Numbered from the stretch's first letter, positions 28,417 through 37,416 are shown. The stretch is DNA of 64,000 bases from Stenotrophomonas terrae (GCF_001431465.1 NZ_LDJJ01000005.1:60574-124573); one strand, 5' to 3'. Notes: generated by a model not told the origin, from the sequence alone. Translations and numbers: made by a program.

Positions 28417-28605
28417 ATGAAACTGCATATCGAAAGCATGACCTGTGGTGGCTGCGCCCGCAGCGTGACCGCCGCGCTCAAGGCCGTGGACCCCACCGCG
28501 ACGGTGGAGATCGACCTGCCCGGCAAGAATGTGAAGATCGAATCCAGCCAGCCGGTGGAAAGCTTCACCAAGGCCCTGGAAGAAGCCGGCTTCCCGCCGC
28601 GCTGA
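28417..28605 (+). CDS. copZ: Copper chaperone (HMA domain)
   Basis: 62 residues, a single heavy-metal-associated domain: MKLHIESMTCGGCARSV with the M-T-C-x2-C copper site (Cys10 and Cys13), then a beta-alpha-beta remainder ending FTKALEEAGFPPR. Delivers Cu(I) to CopA in the cytosol. GGAGA lies 6 nt before the ATG. Divergent from copA with its own CueR-type promoter. Confidence 0.93.
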   Translation: MKLHIESMTCGGCARSVTAALKAVDPTATVEIDLPGKNVKIESSQPVESFTKALEEAGFPPR

Positions 28606-28613
28606 TCCTTGTC

Positions 28614-28713
28614 TGTGGGAGCGGCGTCAGCCGCGAAGCTGATGCCGCTTCCGTTCGCGGCTTTCCAGGACCGTCATGGATTGTCAGCTTCGCGGCTTAT
28701 GCCGCTCCTGCAA
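28614..28713. repeat. Inverted palindromic repeat pair
   Basis: GTGGGAGCGGCGTCAGCCGC arm and an inverse arm ending CCGCTCCTGCAA, between copZ and the convergent secreted-protein gene. Confidence 0.85.
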
Positions 28714-28734
28714 ACCAACCAATCCGCAACCGCG

Positions 28735-29139
28735 TCAGCGCGCGCGTTTCCAGACTTCCCGTTCCACCCGGCGCTCGCCGTCCCAGCGCTCCAGCGTCCA
28801 CACATCACCTTCCAGCGTGTAGCGGAAGCTGTAACTGCCGCCATTTTCCAGCGGGTAGGACGCCATCAACGGCGTTTCCACGTACTGGCCTGCGTCGCTG
28901 CGATAAGTGCCTGAGCCACCGGCCCAGAACTTGCCGTCGCTGGTGGTGGTGAAGGCGAACCGGCCATCGCCCAATATCTTGGTGCCGGCCAGCTTCTGGC
29001 TGGCGTAATCCACCACTGCACCTTCCGGGTTGATGAATTCCCCGGACTGCAGCTGCCAGGCACCTTGCAGGCCATCGGCGCCATGCGCGCTGGCCGCGCC
29101 CAGCAACAGTACCGCGGTGGCGAAAGAACGCAGCAGCAT
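28735..29139 (-). CDS. Secreted protein, possibly of lipocalin-like fold
   Basis: 134 residues. Signal peptide MLLRSFATAVLLLGAASAHG, then a short beta-rich domain: LQGAWQLQSGEFINPEG at the start (G-x-W as in lipocalin-like domains), FAFTTTSDGKFWAGGSGTY in the middle and EGDVWTLERWDGERRVEREV at the end. GGAG is just upstream of the ATG at 29139; longer in-frame starts lack a ribosome site. Expected in the periplasm. Function unknown. Confidence 0.75.
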   Translation of the reverse strand: MLLRSFATAVLLLGAASAHGADGLQGAWQLQSGEFINPEGAVVDYASQKLAGTKILGDGRFAFTTTSDGKFWAGGSGTYRSDAGQYVETPLMASYPLENGGSYSFRYTLEGDVWTLERWDGERRVEREVWKRAR

Positions 29140-29276
29140 CGGCAACTCCAGATCAGGTCGGGTCCGCATTGTGCGCATTGGCAAGCCAACAGTGCCAATA
29201 CCGGTGCATCGGCAACCTTTGCCTGCGCCAGCGCGGCGCTATCATTGCCGCCATTACAGGAACCAACGGCGGCCCC

Positions 29277-29666
29277 ATGCAGACCCTACTCACCCCGGTA
29301 TCGATTGGCGAGTTGATCGACAAGATCACCATCCTCGAAATCAAGGCCGAGCGCATCCGCGACACTGCCAAGCTGGCCAACGTCCGTACCGAGCTGCAGG
29401 GCCTGTGGCCGCTGTGGTTGGCGCAACAGGAGGCACGTCCGACGCTGGGCGCGCTCAAGGACCAACTCAAGGCCATCAACGAGCGCATGTGGGAGATCCA
29501 GGACCGGCTGCGCGAGAAGGAAGCCGCGCAGGATTTCGGTGCGGAATTCATCACCCTGGCGCGAGGCGTTTACGGCACCAATGGTGAACGCATCGTGGTG
29601 AAGAACGAGATCAACCGCCTCGCCGGTTCGGCGCTGGTTGAAGAAAAGCAGTATCAGGGCGAGTAA
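29277..29666 (+). CDS. DUF6165-like protein
   Basis: 129 residues, soluble and helical. Opens with PVSIGELIDKITILEIKAER, a block I associate with DUF6165, followed by a long amphipathic helix pair (LKAINERMWEIQDRLREKEA). Function unknown. The ATG at 29277 lacks a strong Shine-Dalgarno. Confidence 0.78.
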   Translation: MQTLLTPVSIGELIDKITILEIKAERIRDTAKLANVRTELQGLWPLWLAQQEARPTLGALKDQLKAINERMWEIQDRLREKEAAQDFGAEFITLARGVYGTNGERIVVKNEINRLAGSALVEEKQYQGE

Positions 29667-29689
29667 GCCGCTCGGTGCCCGCCCCACCT

Positions 29690-29757
29690 GTAGAGCCGAG
29701 CCATGCTCGGCTGAGGCTTTACCGGTGACGCCCCTGCCGAGCATGGCTCGGCACTAC
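29690..29757. repeat. SMAG-like GTAG REP dimer
   Basis: GTAGAGCCGAGCCATGCTCG arm and inverse arm ending CGGCACTAC, 68 bp in total. Nearly the same sequence as the dimer at 649-716. Confidence 0.85.
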
Positions 29758-29952
29758 ACCCCTCCCTTTCGCGCAGCGAAGGGGGGGAAGAAGGCCTGCT
29801 TGCGCGCCACTGGCGCGCGGCCTGATGAACGACCGAAGGCTATGCCTTCGGGCCGGACGGGTTGGGGAGGGGTGCTTTTGGCCGCCAACGCAAAGCTTCA
29901 AGCAAAAGCCAACCCCCTCCCAACCTCCCCCTTGGCTGCGCCAAAGGGGAGG
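29758..29952. repeat. Composite of G/C-rich hairpin repeats
   Basis: Copies of the CCCCTCCC..GGGAGGGG family: a first at 29758-29788, a GGTTGGGGAGGGG end at 29861-29873, and an inverted copy CCCCCTCCCAACCTCCCC at 29910-29952. Together with the SMAG dimer these fill the 326-bp gap. No gene seen. Confidence 0.7.
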
Positions 29953-29992
29953 AGCAGAGCAGCCACCCCCTTTGCTGCTATTGCCGCAGCAA

Positions 29993-31009
29993 TCAAAACG
30001 CCAGCTGCGCCCACAGACCGGCTTCGTGGCTTTCCTTGCGCGCGGTGGCCGTTTCCTGGGTGATCTGCTTGCCGACTGCGGCCAGGCGCAGGTATTTGTT
30101 CGGCTTCCACTCCACGCCGACCAGGTGATAACGCTCGCGGTTGAGCGGATTGATATCCAGGCTCATCCGGGTTTCTTCGTGACGGGTGAACACGGCGTAC
30201 TGCGGGCTCAGCTGATAGCTGCCCCACACCGACCAACCACGCTGGTCGTCACTGCCCGGCTTGACCACGCGGGTCCAATCTTCGGCATAGAAGTACTGCG
30301 CACCAATCCGGCCACGCTCGCCCACCCAGCTGGCCATCGCATTCCAGCGCTGTGCGGTGTGTTCGCGCGGCATGTCACCGGAGTCCAGCGCGCGGGTGCC
30401 GCGGTAGCCGCCCAGCGCCAACTCCACGCCCTTGGCCGCTGCCCAGCCAACCCGCACCTCGACATCGGGGTGATCGCCCAGACGCGGCTTCTGGTAGCCA
30501 CCACCGGTGACCACCGAGGCGGCGTACGTGAAATCACCACGCGTGTACTGGCCGTGCACGCCGTAATCGGCCGCATTGCCCATCTTGCTGCGGGTGATCA
30601 ACGCACCATCGACATAGCGGTAACCATCACGTGCCGACTCCTGCTGGATCCACGGCAGCGGCGCGTTACCGAAACGCAGCCACGTACCCTTGCCGAAGCT
30701 GCGCTGCAGGTAGGCGTGGCGCAACCACACATCGGTGGGGTCGCTGTTGCGCAGCCACTGCACATCGGTGGTCACCTGCGCCGTCCAGTTCTGGTTGAAG
30801 CGATGATCGACGGTGATGAAGGTACGCTTCAGGTCCATCGCCAGGCCTTCATCAGCGCTGACAACACCATCGCGGTCGAGCTGGCTGGCATTGACGAAGA
30901 TCTGCGCCGATACCTTGGTCGCCGGCGTGGCGTCCTGCGCCCAGGCCAAGCCCGGCAGGCAGAGCGCGGCCAGCGCGCTGGCCAGTGCATTACGGGAAAC
31001 AAACTGCAT
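29993..31009 (-). CDS. Outer-membrane porin-like protein
   Basis: 338 residues. Signal peptide (MQFVSRNALASALAALCLPG, cleavage near AWA), then alternating strands with aromatic girdles (TFITVDHRFNQNWTAQVTTD; YGVHGQYTRGDFTYAASVV) and a terminal Phe (AGLWAQLAF), the outer-membrane assembly signal. Probably a 16-stranded channel; solute unknown. AGGAGAG precedes the ATG at 31009. Longer reading upstream is not supported. Confidence 0.82.
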   Translation of the reverse strand: MQFVSRNALASALAALCLPGLAWAQDATPATKVSAQIFVNASQLDRDGVVSADEGLAMDLKRTFITVDHRFNQNWTAQVTTDVQWLRNSDPTDVWLRHAYLQRSFGKGTWLRFGNAPLPWIQQESARDGYRYVDGALITRSKMGNAADYGVHGQYTRGDFTYAASVVTGGGYQKPRLGDHPDVEVRVGWAAAKGVELALGGYRGTRALDSGDMPREHTAQRWNAMASWVGERGRIGAQYFYAEDWTRVVKPGSDDQRGWSVWGSYQLSPQYAVFTRHEETRMSLDINPLNRERYHLVGVEWKPNKYLRLAAVGKQITQETATARKESHEAGLWAQLAF

Positions 31010-31736
31010 CACAACTCTCCTGATGCCAGCCGCAGCTGGCGTTATGCGGTCAATCGCGTACCTGCACGAACACTGTCGCAGAGCCAGGCATCGGCCCTGC
31101 CGGCGACGTCCGGCTGCGGTTGCGGGGGGAAGCAAGCACCACATCCAGCGCCGCCTGCCGTCCCGCCGAGTGATCAAGGCGGCTGCGGCTGCGGGACGGG
31201 AGGTGTTTGAACAAGAATGCCGTTCTGGAGCAGCGCGGTGGTGCCGCAGCCGCTGTTGAACGGGGCATCCCCCGATAGCGGCGGCGATCGGCATTCATTG
31301 AACCCGCAGACTGCATTCTGCCGATTCCTGTCCAGTCCGCTGACATACCGGCCTTTGCCTGCGCCGGCCATTGCCGCGGTTTCCCCGCCACGCTAGCCCG
31401 CCTCCCGGCCGCCATCAGCGGCCCTGCCCACACTGCACGCTTGTTCATATTCCTTGCCGTTACCGAACGATGCCATTGTCGGCAAGCGCCGGTAGCGCAT
31501 CCCTGATGAAAATCAATCCAGTCCGGATCGTCCGCTACTGCGCGGCAATGCCGGGCCAGATTCGCTTCCATCTGTGCGCCATGCCGCATAAAAACCGGCT
31601 GCGGCTGGCATCGCCGCAACTGCAGACGGCGGATTTTGCACGACCGCAACATTGCCGGGCGCACAATTGGCTTCGCCCACTCCGCCGTTGCCCCCACAAC
31701 GCGGCCGCCATGGCCGCCGCTCCCGCGAGGTTCGCC
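31010..31736. other. 727-bp stretch without an assignable gene
   Basis: Between the porin (minus) and a DUF1428 gene (plus). Contains Pro/Gly-biased, GC-rich sequence with an imperfect CCGGCTGCGG/GCTGCGGCTGCGG pattern. The only candidate is a minus-strand frame of 65 codons at 31174-31371, starting with the MAGAGKGRYV peptide and ending in a PPVPQPQPP tail. It has no known family and no clear ribosome site. Otherwise I see nothing definite. Confidence 0.4.
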
Positions 31737-32096
31737 ATGTCCTACGTCGATGGTTTTCTGGCCGCCGTGCCACTGGCCAACAAGGCCAAGTTCATCAAGC
31801 ACGCACACACCGCCGATGCGCTGTTCATCGAGTTCGGTGCGCTGCGCGTTACCGAGTGCTGGTCCGATGACGTGCCGCATGGAACGCTGACCGACTTCTA
31901 CCGCGCCGTGCAGGCCAAGGACGATGAGGCGGTGGTGTTCTCGTGGATAGAGTGGCCGGACAAGGCCACGCGCGACGCCGGCATGCGCAGGATGATGGAG
32001 GACCCGCGCATGGACCCGGCCACCAACCCCATGCCCTTCGATGGCAAGCGCCTGGTCTACGGTGGTTTCCTGCCAGTACTGCACCTGGGCGAGTAA
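31737..32096 (+). CDS. DUF1428-family protein
   Basis: 119 residues, a dimeric alpha-beta-barrel-like fold. The start SYVDGFLAAVPLANKAKF and the motifs FSWIEWPDKATRDAGMRRMM and PMPFDGKRLVYGGFLPVL are characteristic of DUF1428. Function unknown. GCGAGG is 6 nt before the ATG at 31737. Confidence 0.9.
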   Translation: MSYVDGFLAAVPLANKAKFIKHAHTADALFIEFGALRVTECWSDDVPHGTLTDFYRAVQAKDDEAVVFSWIEWPDKATRDAGMRRMMEDPRMDPATNPMPFDGKRLVYGGFLPVLHLGE

Positions 32097-32125
32097 GCGC
32101 CTGCGCATGGCGCGGGCAATGAAAA

Positions 32126-32145
32126 GGCCAGGACGTTGCCTGGCC
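32126..32145. terminator. Bidirectional terminator between convergent genes
   Basis: 7-bp stem GGCCAGG / CCTGGCC with a 6-nt loop, AAAA on one side and TTGTT on the other. Serves the DUF1428 gene (plus) and the small zinc-ribbon gene (minus). Confidence 0.75.
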
Positions 32146-32169
32146 TTGTTGGACGTTGTGTGGCAGCGC

Positions 32170-32322
32170 TCAGCTGTCGCTGCGCGCCATCTGCGGCGCC
32201 TGCAGCATTACCGTTTTCATCGAAAGGCATTCCGGGCATACCCGTTCCAGCACTTTGATCACCGGTGCGTAGACCGCCTTGCACTTGGTGCACTGGACGC
32301 GTCCAGTCATATTGGCTTCCAT
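32170..32322 (-). CDS. Small zinc-ribbon protein, 50 aa
   Basis: The reading is MEANMTGRVQCTKCKAVYAP followed by VIKVLERVCPECLSMKTVML and a short tail. The two knuckles C-T-K-C and C-P-E-C, 16 residues apart, form a zinc ribbon. A strong GGGAGG site lies directly before the ATG at 32322, and the bidirectional terminator lies 24 nt after the stop. It is upstream of a protein with similar zinc ribbons, encoded on the same strand just beyond (32440-33639). Function unknown. Confidence 0.7.
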   Translation of the reverse strand: MEANMTGRVQCTKCKAVYAPVIKVLERVCPECLSMKTVMLQAPQMARSDS

Positions 32323-32439
32323 GAGCCTCCCTCTTGTTGCATTCCAAGCTGCCTATATGGCGCTGAAACCCTGCATTTCAAGGGCTGAGGCTGAACCCGA
32401 TGCGGCGCGGTGCCGCATCGGGCAGGCAACTTCACCTTG

Positions 32440-33639
32440 TCAGCGGCCGCCGCCGAGCACCAACAGCACAAGCAGCAGTCCCAGCACAGCGCCCAGCACC
32501 GTGAAGAAAATCTTCCACGCGCTGTAAGGGCGCTCACCGGCCAGTGCACCGGTATAGCCATTGGCCAGCACCTGGTAGCTGCGCGCGCCATAGGTGTAAC
32601 TGACCAGCCACACCGGCACCAGGATGTGCTTGAAGGTGCGCTTGCTGTAAGTGGCCTGCACCTGCAGGTTGCGCTGGGTATCGCCGGGCACCTGTTCGGA
32701 ACACAGGTAGCGGGTCTGCTCCTGCATGCGCTCCTGGCCCTGCTCCGCTGCCTGGCGCAGATCCACCTGGTAGCGCTCCACCGTCCAGCCACGTACGAAC
32801 TCCGGCGTATACGGTTTCAGGTCAGTGCTGGTCGGGAACCGGCCGATCTTGGCCAGCAACTCCGGATGCACACCTACCGTGCCCGGCACCAGCTCGTCGT
32901 CGAAGAAGTGCTGCAGCGAACCAGACGCCGGCACCCAACGCGTGCGCCGCTCCTGCCGGGTCTGGGTATTGCCCTTGGAATCGCGGTAGCTGACGGTGAC
33001 GTAGTAGTAATGCCCGGCCTCGGCGGTCCAGCGCGCGGACACCTGCGCATCGAACGTCCAGTAAGGCAGGTACATGCCCTTGAGCGTGTCGGTCAGCGCC
33101 GCGCGCTTGAGCTTGCTTGGCGCGAACCAGCGCGTGCCGTACCACTGGCGGATGATGTCGCGCACCTGGCCGTCGCTGATCTTGAACGGCAGCACGCTCT
33201 GCGGGGTGATCGCATCGCCCAGCGATTCATGCGCGATGATCGAGGGCGAACCGCAGAATTCACAGCGGTCGGCCACCCTGCCATCGACGAACACCGAGAT
33301 CGCATGGCAGCTCTGGCATTGCACCTCGCGCGGTTGCCCGCCATAGCCACGCTGCTCGGCCGGGGTGGCAGCCATGCTCTGCAGCATGCCAACCACACCG
33401 CCCTGCTGCAGTGGCGGCAACGGCGGCGGCATGGCTGCCTGTGCATCCATCCGCGACAAGGCCTCCAGCAGGTCCAGCTCGACCACGCCGGCACTGCCAT
33501 CGCCCACACCCTCGGCCGCCTCCGACAGCGGCACGATGGTGCCGCAGTAGGGGCAGGCCAAAGCCTGTTTGGCGGCATTCCACTGCAGATCCCCACCGCA
33601 TTCCGGGCAGGGATGTTTGCCAACTGTTGCGTTGTTCAT
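32440..33639 (-). CDS. Zinc-ribbon membrane-anchored protein paired with an SPFH protein
   Basis: 399 residues. Two zinc ribbons near the N-terminus: HPCPECGGDLQWN with LACPYCGTI (res ~9-35) and VQCQSCHAISVFV with DRCEFCGSP (res ~106-130). A long central domain follows (LPFKISDGQVRDIIRQWYGT; GMYLPYWTFDAQVSARW), then a single C-terminal membrane segment (res ~372-394) ending LGGGR. This is the arrangement of the zinc-ribbon partners of YdjI/SPFH proteins. Start overlaps the end of the SPFH gene by 1 nt, so the two are translationally coupled. Likely an envelope-stress or membrane-microdomain pair (inference). Confidence 0.82.
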   Translation of the reverse strand: MNNATVGKHPCPECGGDLQWNAAKQALACPYCGTIVPLSEAAEGVGDGSAGVVELDLLEALSRMDAQAAMPPPLPPLQQGGVVGMLQSMAATPAEQRGYGGQPREVQCQSCHAISVFVDGRVADRCEFCGSPSIIAHESLGDAITPQSVLPFKISDGQVRDIIRQWYGTRWFAPSKLKRAALTDTLKGMYLPYWTFDAQVSARWTAEAGHYYYVTVSYRDSKGNTQTRQERRTRWVPASGSLQHFFDDELVPGTVGVHPELLAKIGRFPTSTDLKPYTPEFVRGWTVERYQVDLRQAAEQGQERMQEQTRYLCSEQVPGDTQRNLQVQATYSKRTFKHILVPVWLVSYTYGARSYQVLANGYTGALAGERPYSAWKIFFTVLGAVLGLLLVLLVLGGGR

Positions 33640-34718
33640 CAGCCGCGCAGGAACTCTTCAAGTGCGGAACGGGCAATACGGGTGGCATTGCCGATCTTGC
33701 GTGCCTTCAGGTCACCGGCGGCAATCGACGCCATCACGTCTTCCACCGACACCGACAGCGCCTGCGCGGCCTGTTCCGGGGTCAGCACATCCAGCAGCGG
33801 CGCATCGCCGCCGGCCGGCGGCAACGGCGGCGGTACTGCCGCACCCGGCACCACCGGCGCGCCGCTCTGCATGTTGCGCATCATTTCCTGGGCCATGCCG
33901 AAGCCCATCGCCATCTGTGCCGGCACCGCAGCGGCGGCGGCACCTTCGCCGCCCTCGCCCATGCCATGGCCCATCTGGTATTTGACGTAGTCGTTGAGGT
34001 TGCCGATCACGCCCATGCTGGAGCGCTTGTCGATGGCCTGCTCCACTTCCGGCGGCACCGACACGTTTTCCAGGATGAAGCTGGTGATCTCGATGCCGTA
34101 CTTTCCGGACATGGCCGGGTTGATCAGCGGCATCAGCGCCTCGCCCAGCTCGGAGTAGCGCGAGGCCACGTCCAGCGCCGGCACACCGGCCTTGGCCAAT
34201 GCCTCGGTGAACACGCTGACGATGCGCGAACGCATGGTGTCGGCGAACTCGTCCAGGCGGAAATTCTGGTCGGTGCCGGCCACTTCCTTGAGGAACCTGG
34301 GCGGATCGACGATGCGGAAATCGTAGGTACCAAACGCGCGCAGGCGGACCACGCCAAAATCGGCGTCGCGCATCATCACCGGATTGGCGGTACCCCATTT
34401 GTTGCCGGTGAACAGGCGCGTATTGAGGTAATAGACATCGCACTTGAACGGCGATTCAAAGCCGTACTTCCAGCCCAGGATGGTGGACAGCACCGGAATG
34501 TTCTGGGTGCTCAGCGTGTGCTTGCCCGGGCCGAACAGATCGGCGTACTGGCCGGCAGCGACGAACTGCACCATCTGCGACTCGCGCACGATCAGCTGCG
34601 CGCCGTTCTTGATCTGGCGGTCCTCGTCGGGCCAGCGGTAAGACAGCGTGTCACGCGAGTCATCGGTCCACTCGATGATCTCGATCAGTTCCTTCTTGAT
34701 GAAGTCCAGAATGCTCAT
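33639..34718 (-). CDS. SPFH-domain protein (YdjI-like) with C-terminal helix-turn-helix
   Basis: 359 residues. MSILDFIKKELIEIIEWTDD opens an SPFH/virion-core-type domain (res ~1-240) of the YdjI family, with VFTEALAKAGVPALDVASRY in its second half. A Gly/Ala/Pro-rich linker (res ~255-305) leads to a ~50-residue C-terminal module, TPEQAAQALSVSVEDVMAS then GDLKARKIGNATRI, which resembles the excisionase/MerR-type helix-turn-helix rather than the zinc ribbon often found in this position. No membrane segment is needed; such proteins associate peripherally with the membrane. Confidence 0.82.
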   Translation of the reverse strand: MSILDFIKKELIEIIEWTDDSRDTLSYRWPDEDRQIKNGAQLIVRESQMVQFVAAGQYADLFGPGKHTLSTQNIPVLSTILGWKYGFESPFKCDVYYLNTRLFTGNKWGTANPVMMRDADFGVVRLRAFGTYDFRIVDPPRFLKEVAGTDQNFRLDEFADTMRSRIVSVFTEALAKAGVPALDVASRYSELGEALMPLINPAMSGKYGIEITSFILENVSVPPEVEQAIDKRSSMGVIGNLNDYVKYQMGHGMGEGGEGAAAAAVPAQMAMGFGMAQEMMRNMQSGAPVVPGAAVPPPLPPAGGDAPLLDVLTPEQAAQALSVSVEDVMASIAAGDLKARKIGNATRIARSALEEFLRG

Positions 34719-34838
34719 GCTCAGTCCCCAGTCGACAAGACCGTGATTCTACGGCGGGATTGTTAACAACGCGCGTGACGCCATGCAGACATGACTGCGC
34801 GCAGCATAGGGACATCTTTCTGGACCTGTGGGAACGCC

Positions 34839-37247
34839 ATGCGTGTTCTGACCCTGTTGTTGACGAGCCTGTTCGGGCTGGCCCTGGCCGTAGGTGGCGG
34901 CTGGCTGCTGGCGCTGCACGGCAGCCCGTTCTACCTGCTCAGCGGCCTGCTGCTGCTGATGGTTGCCTGGGGCCTGTGGCGGCACCGGCGCTGGCCCACC
35001 TGGCTGTACGCCGGCTGGTTGCTGGTACTGCTGGGCTGGTCGCTGTGGGAAGCCGGCCTGTACTGGTGGCCGCTGGCCACCCGCCTGGGCCTGCCGGCCC
35101 TGCTCGGCCTGCTGATGGCCTTGCCGGCCTCGCGCCGCTCCAGCCCGCGCGGCTATACCGGCCCGGCCGGCTGGCCGGTGCTGCTGGCATCGTTGGGCGT
35201 GGCGGCGGTGGCGTTTGCCGGCATCCCGCGGCATCTGCATGAGATCAATGGCCAGCTGCCGATGGACATCGTCAACGCCAACCCGGCGCTGGGCGACAGC
35301 TCGCAGCCGGACGGCGAGTGGCAGGCCTACGGGCGCAGCGGCTATGGCCAGCGCTACTCGCCTTTGGCACAGATCACCCCGGCCAATGTCGGCCAGCTGC
35401 AGCTGGCCTGGCAGATGCAGACCGGCGACGTGCGCCTGCCGCAGGACGTGGGTGAGACCACCTATGAGGTCACCCCGCTGAAGATCGGCAACACCCTCTA
35501 CCTGTGCACGCCGCACAGCCTGGCCTTCGCATTGGATGCCGATACCGGCAAGGTGCTGTGGAAGTTCGACCCCGGCGCCGGCATGGAACCGCAGCGCCAG
35601 CACCAGACCTGCCGCGGGCTGTCGTACTACACCGAGCCTGCCGCCGCAGCTGCCACGACAACATCGGCCACCACGGCGGCCAGCGCTTCCACAGGCGCCG
35701 CGCCTGCACAGGCGGCGCTGCCCGCAGCGGGCCAGGCCTGCAGCAGCCGCGTGTTCCTGCCCAGCGCCGACGCCAAGCTGCATGCGCTGGATGCACAGAC
35801 CGGCCAGCCCTGCAGCGATTTCGGCAACAACGGCGTGCTCGACCTGCTGCACAACATGCCGTTCAAGCAGGCCGGCTATTACTACTCCACCTCGCCGCCG
35901 CTGGTGGCCGGCGGCAAGGTCATCGTCGCTGGCGCGGTCAATGATGACTATGCGATCAACTCGCCCTCGGGCGTGATCCGCGCCTACGACGTGCACAGCG
36001 GCCAGCTGCTGTGGAACTGGGACTCGGGCAACCCTACCCAGACCGCGCCGCTGGACCCGAACAATCCCAACCAGGTCTACACCCCCAGCTCGCCGAACAG
36101 TTGGTCGGTGGCCAGTGCTGACGAAGCACTGGGCCTGGCCTACTTCCCGATGGGCAACCGCACCCCCGACCAGCTCGGCATGTACCGCAGCCCGGCCGAG
36201 GAAACCTATGCCTCGTCGGTGGTGGCGCTGGATCTCAGCAGCGGCCAGGTGCGCTGGGTGCAGCAGTTCGTGCATCACGACCTGTGGGACATGGACACCC
36301 CGGCGCAACCGGTGCTGCTAGACCTGGACCTGCCGCAGGGCCGGGTACCGGCGTTGGTGCAGCCGACCAAGCAGGGCGACATCTACGTGCTGGACCGCCG
36401 CGACGGCAAGCCGCTGCTGCCGATCAGCGAGCACACCGCGCCGCAGTACGTGGACATCCCCGGCCAGCACGCCGCACCCACCCAGCCCTCTTCCGCGCTG
36501 AGCTTTGCACCCAAGCCACTGCGCGAGGCCGACATGTGGGGCGCGAGCCTGATCGACCAGATGCTGTGCCGCATCCAGTTCCGGCAACTGCGCTACGACG
36601 GCCGCTACACCCCGCCGACGCTGCAGGGCAGCCTGATCTACCCGGGCAACTTCGGTACCTTCAACTGGGGCAGCGTGGCAGTGGACCCGCAGCGGCAGGT
36701 GATGTTCGGCATGCCGACCTACCTGGCCTTCGTCTCCAGGCTGGTACCCAAGAACGAGACCGGCGGGCGCGCGATGAACAAGGGCGAGCACGGCCTCAAC
36801 GAGAACAAGGGTGCGGACTACGCAGTGGAGATGACGCCCTTCATGTCACCGATCGGTGTGCCCTGCCATGTACCACCGTGGGGCACGATTGCCGCCGCCG
36901 ACCTGCGCACCGGCAAGATCGCCTACCAGCACCGCAACGGCACCATCCGCGACCTGTCACCGCTGCCGTTGCCGATACGCATCGGCGTGCCCGGTATCGG
37001 CGGACCGATGCTGACCTCCACCGGCGTGGCCTTCATGAGCGCAGCCACCGACGACAACTTCCGTGCCTACGACCTGGCCACCGGCAAGGTGTTGTGGGAC
37101 GTGCGTATTCCAGCCGGCGGACAGGCAACGCCGATGACCTACCTCAACAGCCAGGGCGAGCAGATGGTGCTGCTGGTGGCTGGCGGACACGGCTCTACCG
37201 GCACCAAGGCCGGCGACTATGTGTTGGCGTACAAGTTGAAGAAGTAA
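34839..37247 (+). CDS. gcd: Membrane-bound PQQ-dependent glucose dehydrogenase
   Basis: 802 residues (E. coli Gcd is 796). Five N-terminal membrane segments (res ~1-145) are followed by an eight-bladed PQQ propeller in the periplasm: WQAYGRSGYGQRYSPLAQI, TYEVTPLKIGNTLYLCTPH, VAGAVNDDYAINSPSGVIRA, HHDLWDMDTPAQPVL, NFGTFNWGSVAVDP and GIGGPMLTSTGVAFMSA. Oxidises glucose to gluconolactone and passes electrons to ubiquinone. A Thr/Ala-rich insert lies at about res 268-305. Needs PQQ; no pqq genes are in this window. Confidence 0.95.
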   Translation: MRVLTLLLTSLFGLALAVGGGWLLALHGSPFYLLSGLLLLMVAWGLWRHRRWPTWLYAGWLLVLLGWSLWEAGLYWWPLATRLGLPALLGLLMALPASRRSSPRGYTGPAGWPVLLASLGVAAVAFAGIPRHLHEINGQLPMDIVNANPALGDSSQPDGEWQAYGRSGYGQRYSPLAQITPANVGQLQLAWQMQTGDVRLPQDVGETTYEVTPLKIGNTLYLCTPHSLAFALDADTGKVLWKFDPGAGMEPQRQHQTCRGLSYYTEPAAAAATTTSATTAASASTGAAPAQAALPAAGQACSSRVFLPSADAKLHALDAQTGQPCSDFGNNGVLDLLHNMPFKQAGYYYSTSPPLVAGGKVIVAGAVNDDYAINSPSGVIRAYDVHSGQLLWNWDSGNPTQTAPLDPNNPNQVYTPSSPNSWSVASADEALGLAYFPMGNRTPDQLGMYRSPAEETYASSVVALDLSSGQVRWVQQFVHHDLWDMDTPAQPVLLDLDLPQGRVPALVQPTKQGDIYVLDRRDGKPLLPISEHTAPQYVDIPGQHAAPTQPSSALSFAPKPLREADMWGASLIDQMLCRIQFRQLRYDGRYTPPTLQGSLIYPGNFGTFNWGSVAVDPQRQVMFGMPTYLAFVSRLVPKNETGGRAMNKGEHGLNENKGADYAVEMTPFMSPIGVPCHVPPWGTIAAADLRTGKIAYQHRNGTIRDLSPLPLPIRIGVPGIGGPMLTSTGVAFMSAATDDNFRAYDLATGKVLWDVRIPAGGQATPMTYLNSQGEQMVLLVAGGHGSTGTKAGDYVLAYKLKK

Positions 37248-37277
37248 CGTCCTTAATGGCTGAAGCAGGGGCAGAAG

Positions 37278-37399
37278 CAACCCCTCCCCAACCCTCCCCT
37301 TGCCTTTGGCAAAGGGAGGGAGCACAAGCAACAGCGTCAGTACCGCCGATCCGCCCCCTCCCTTGCGCAACGCGCAGGGGAGGGTTGGGGAGGGGTGCT
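37278..37399. repeat. Two inverted G/C-rich hairpin repeats
   Basis: Copy 1 at 37278-37320 (CCCCTCCCCAACCCTCCCC .. GGGAGGG) and copy 2 at 37357-37399 (CCCCTCCC .. GGGGAGGGTTGGGGAGGGG) in opposite orientation, between gcd and the convergent bioD. Confidence 0.75.
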
Positions 37400-37416
37400 T
37401 TTCGCGAGGAACTCAA

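Noticed and set aside
31050..32108. 352-codon minus-strand frame over the intergenic gap and the DUF1428 gene
   Set aside because: Antisense to a recognisable gene over its second half and without family sequence.
32410..33990. 526-codon plus-strand frame opposite the zinc-ribbon and SPFH genes
   Set aside because: Shadow frame; the minus-strand genes have motifs and coupled starts.
34749..36308. 519-codon open frame opposite gcd
   Set aside because: Runs antisense to a clear PQQ dehydrogenase and has His/Gln/Arg-biased shadow composition.
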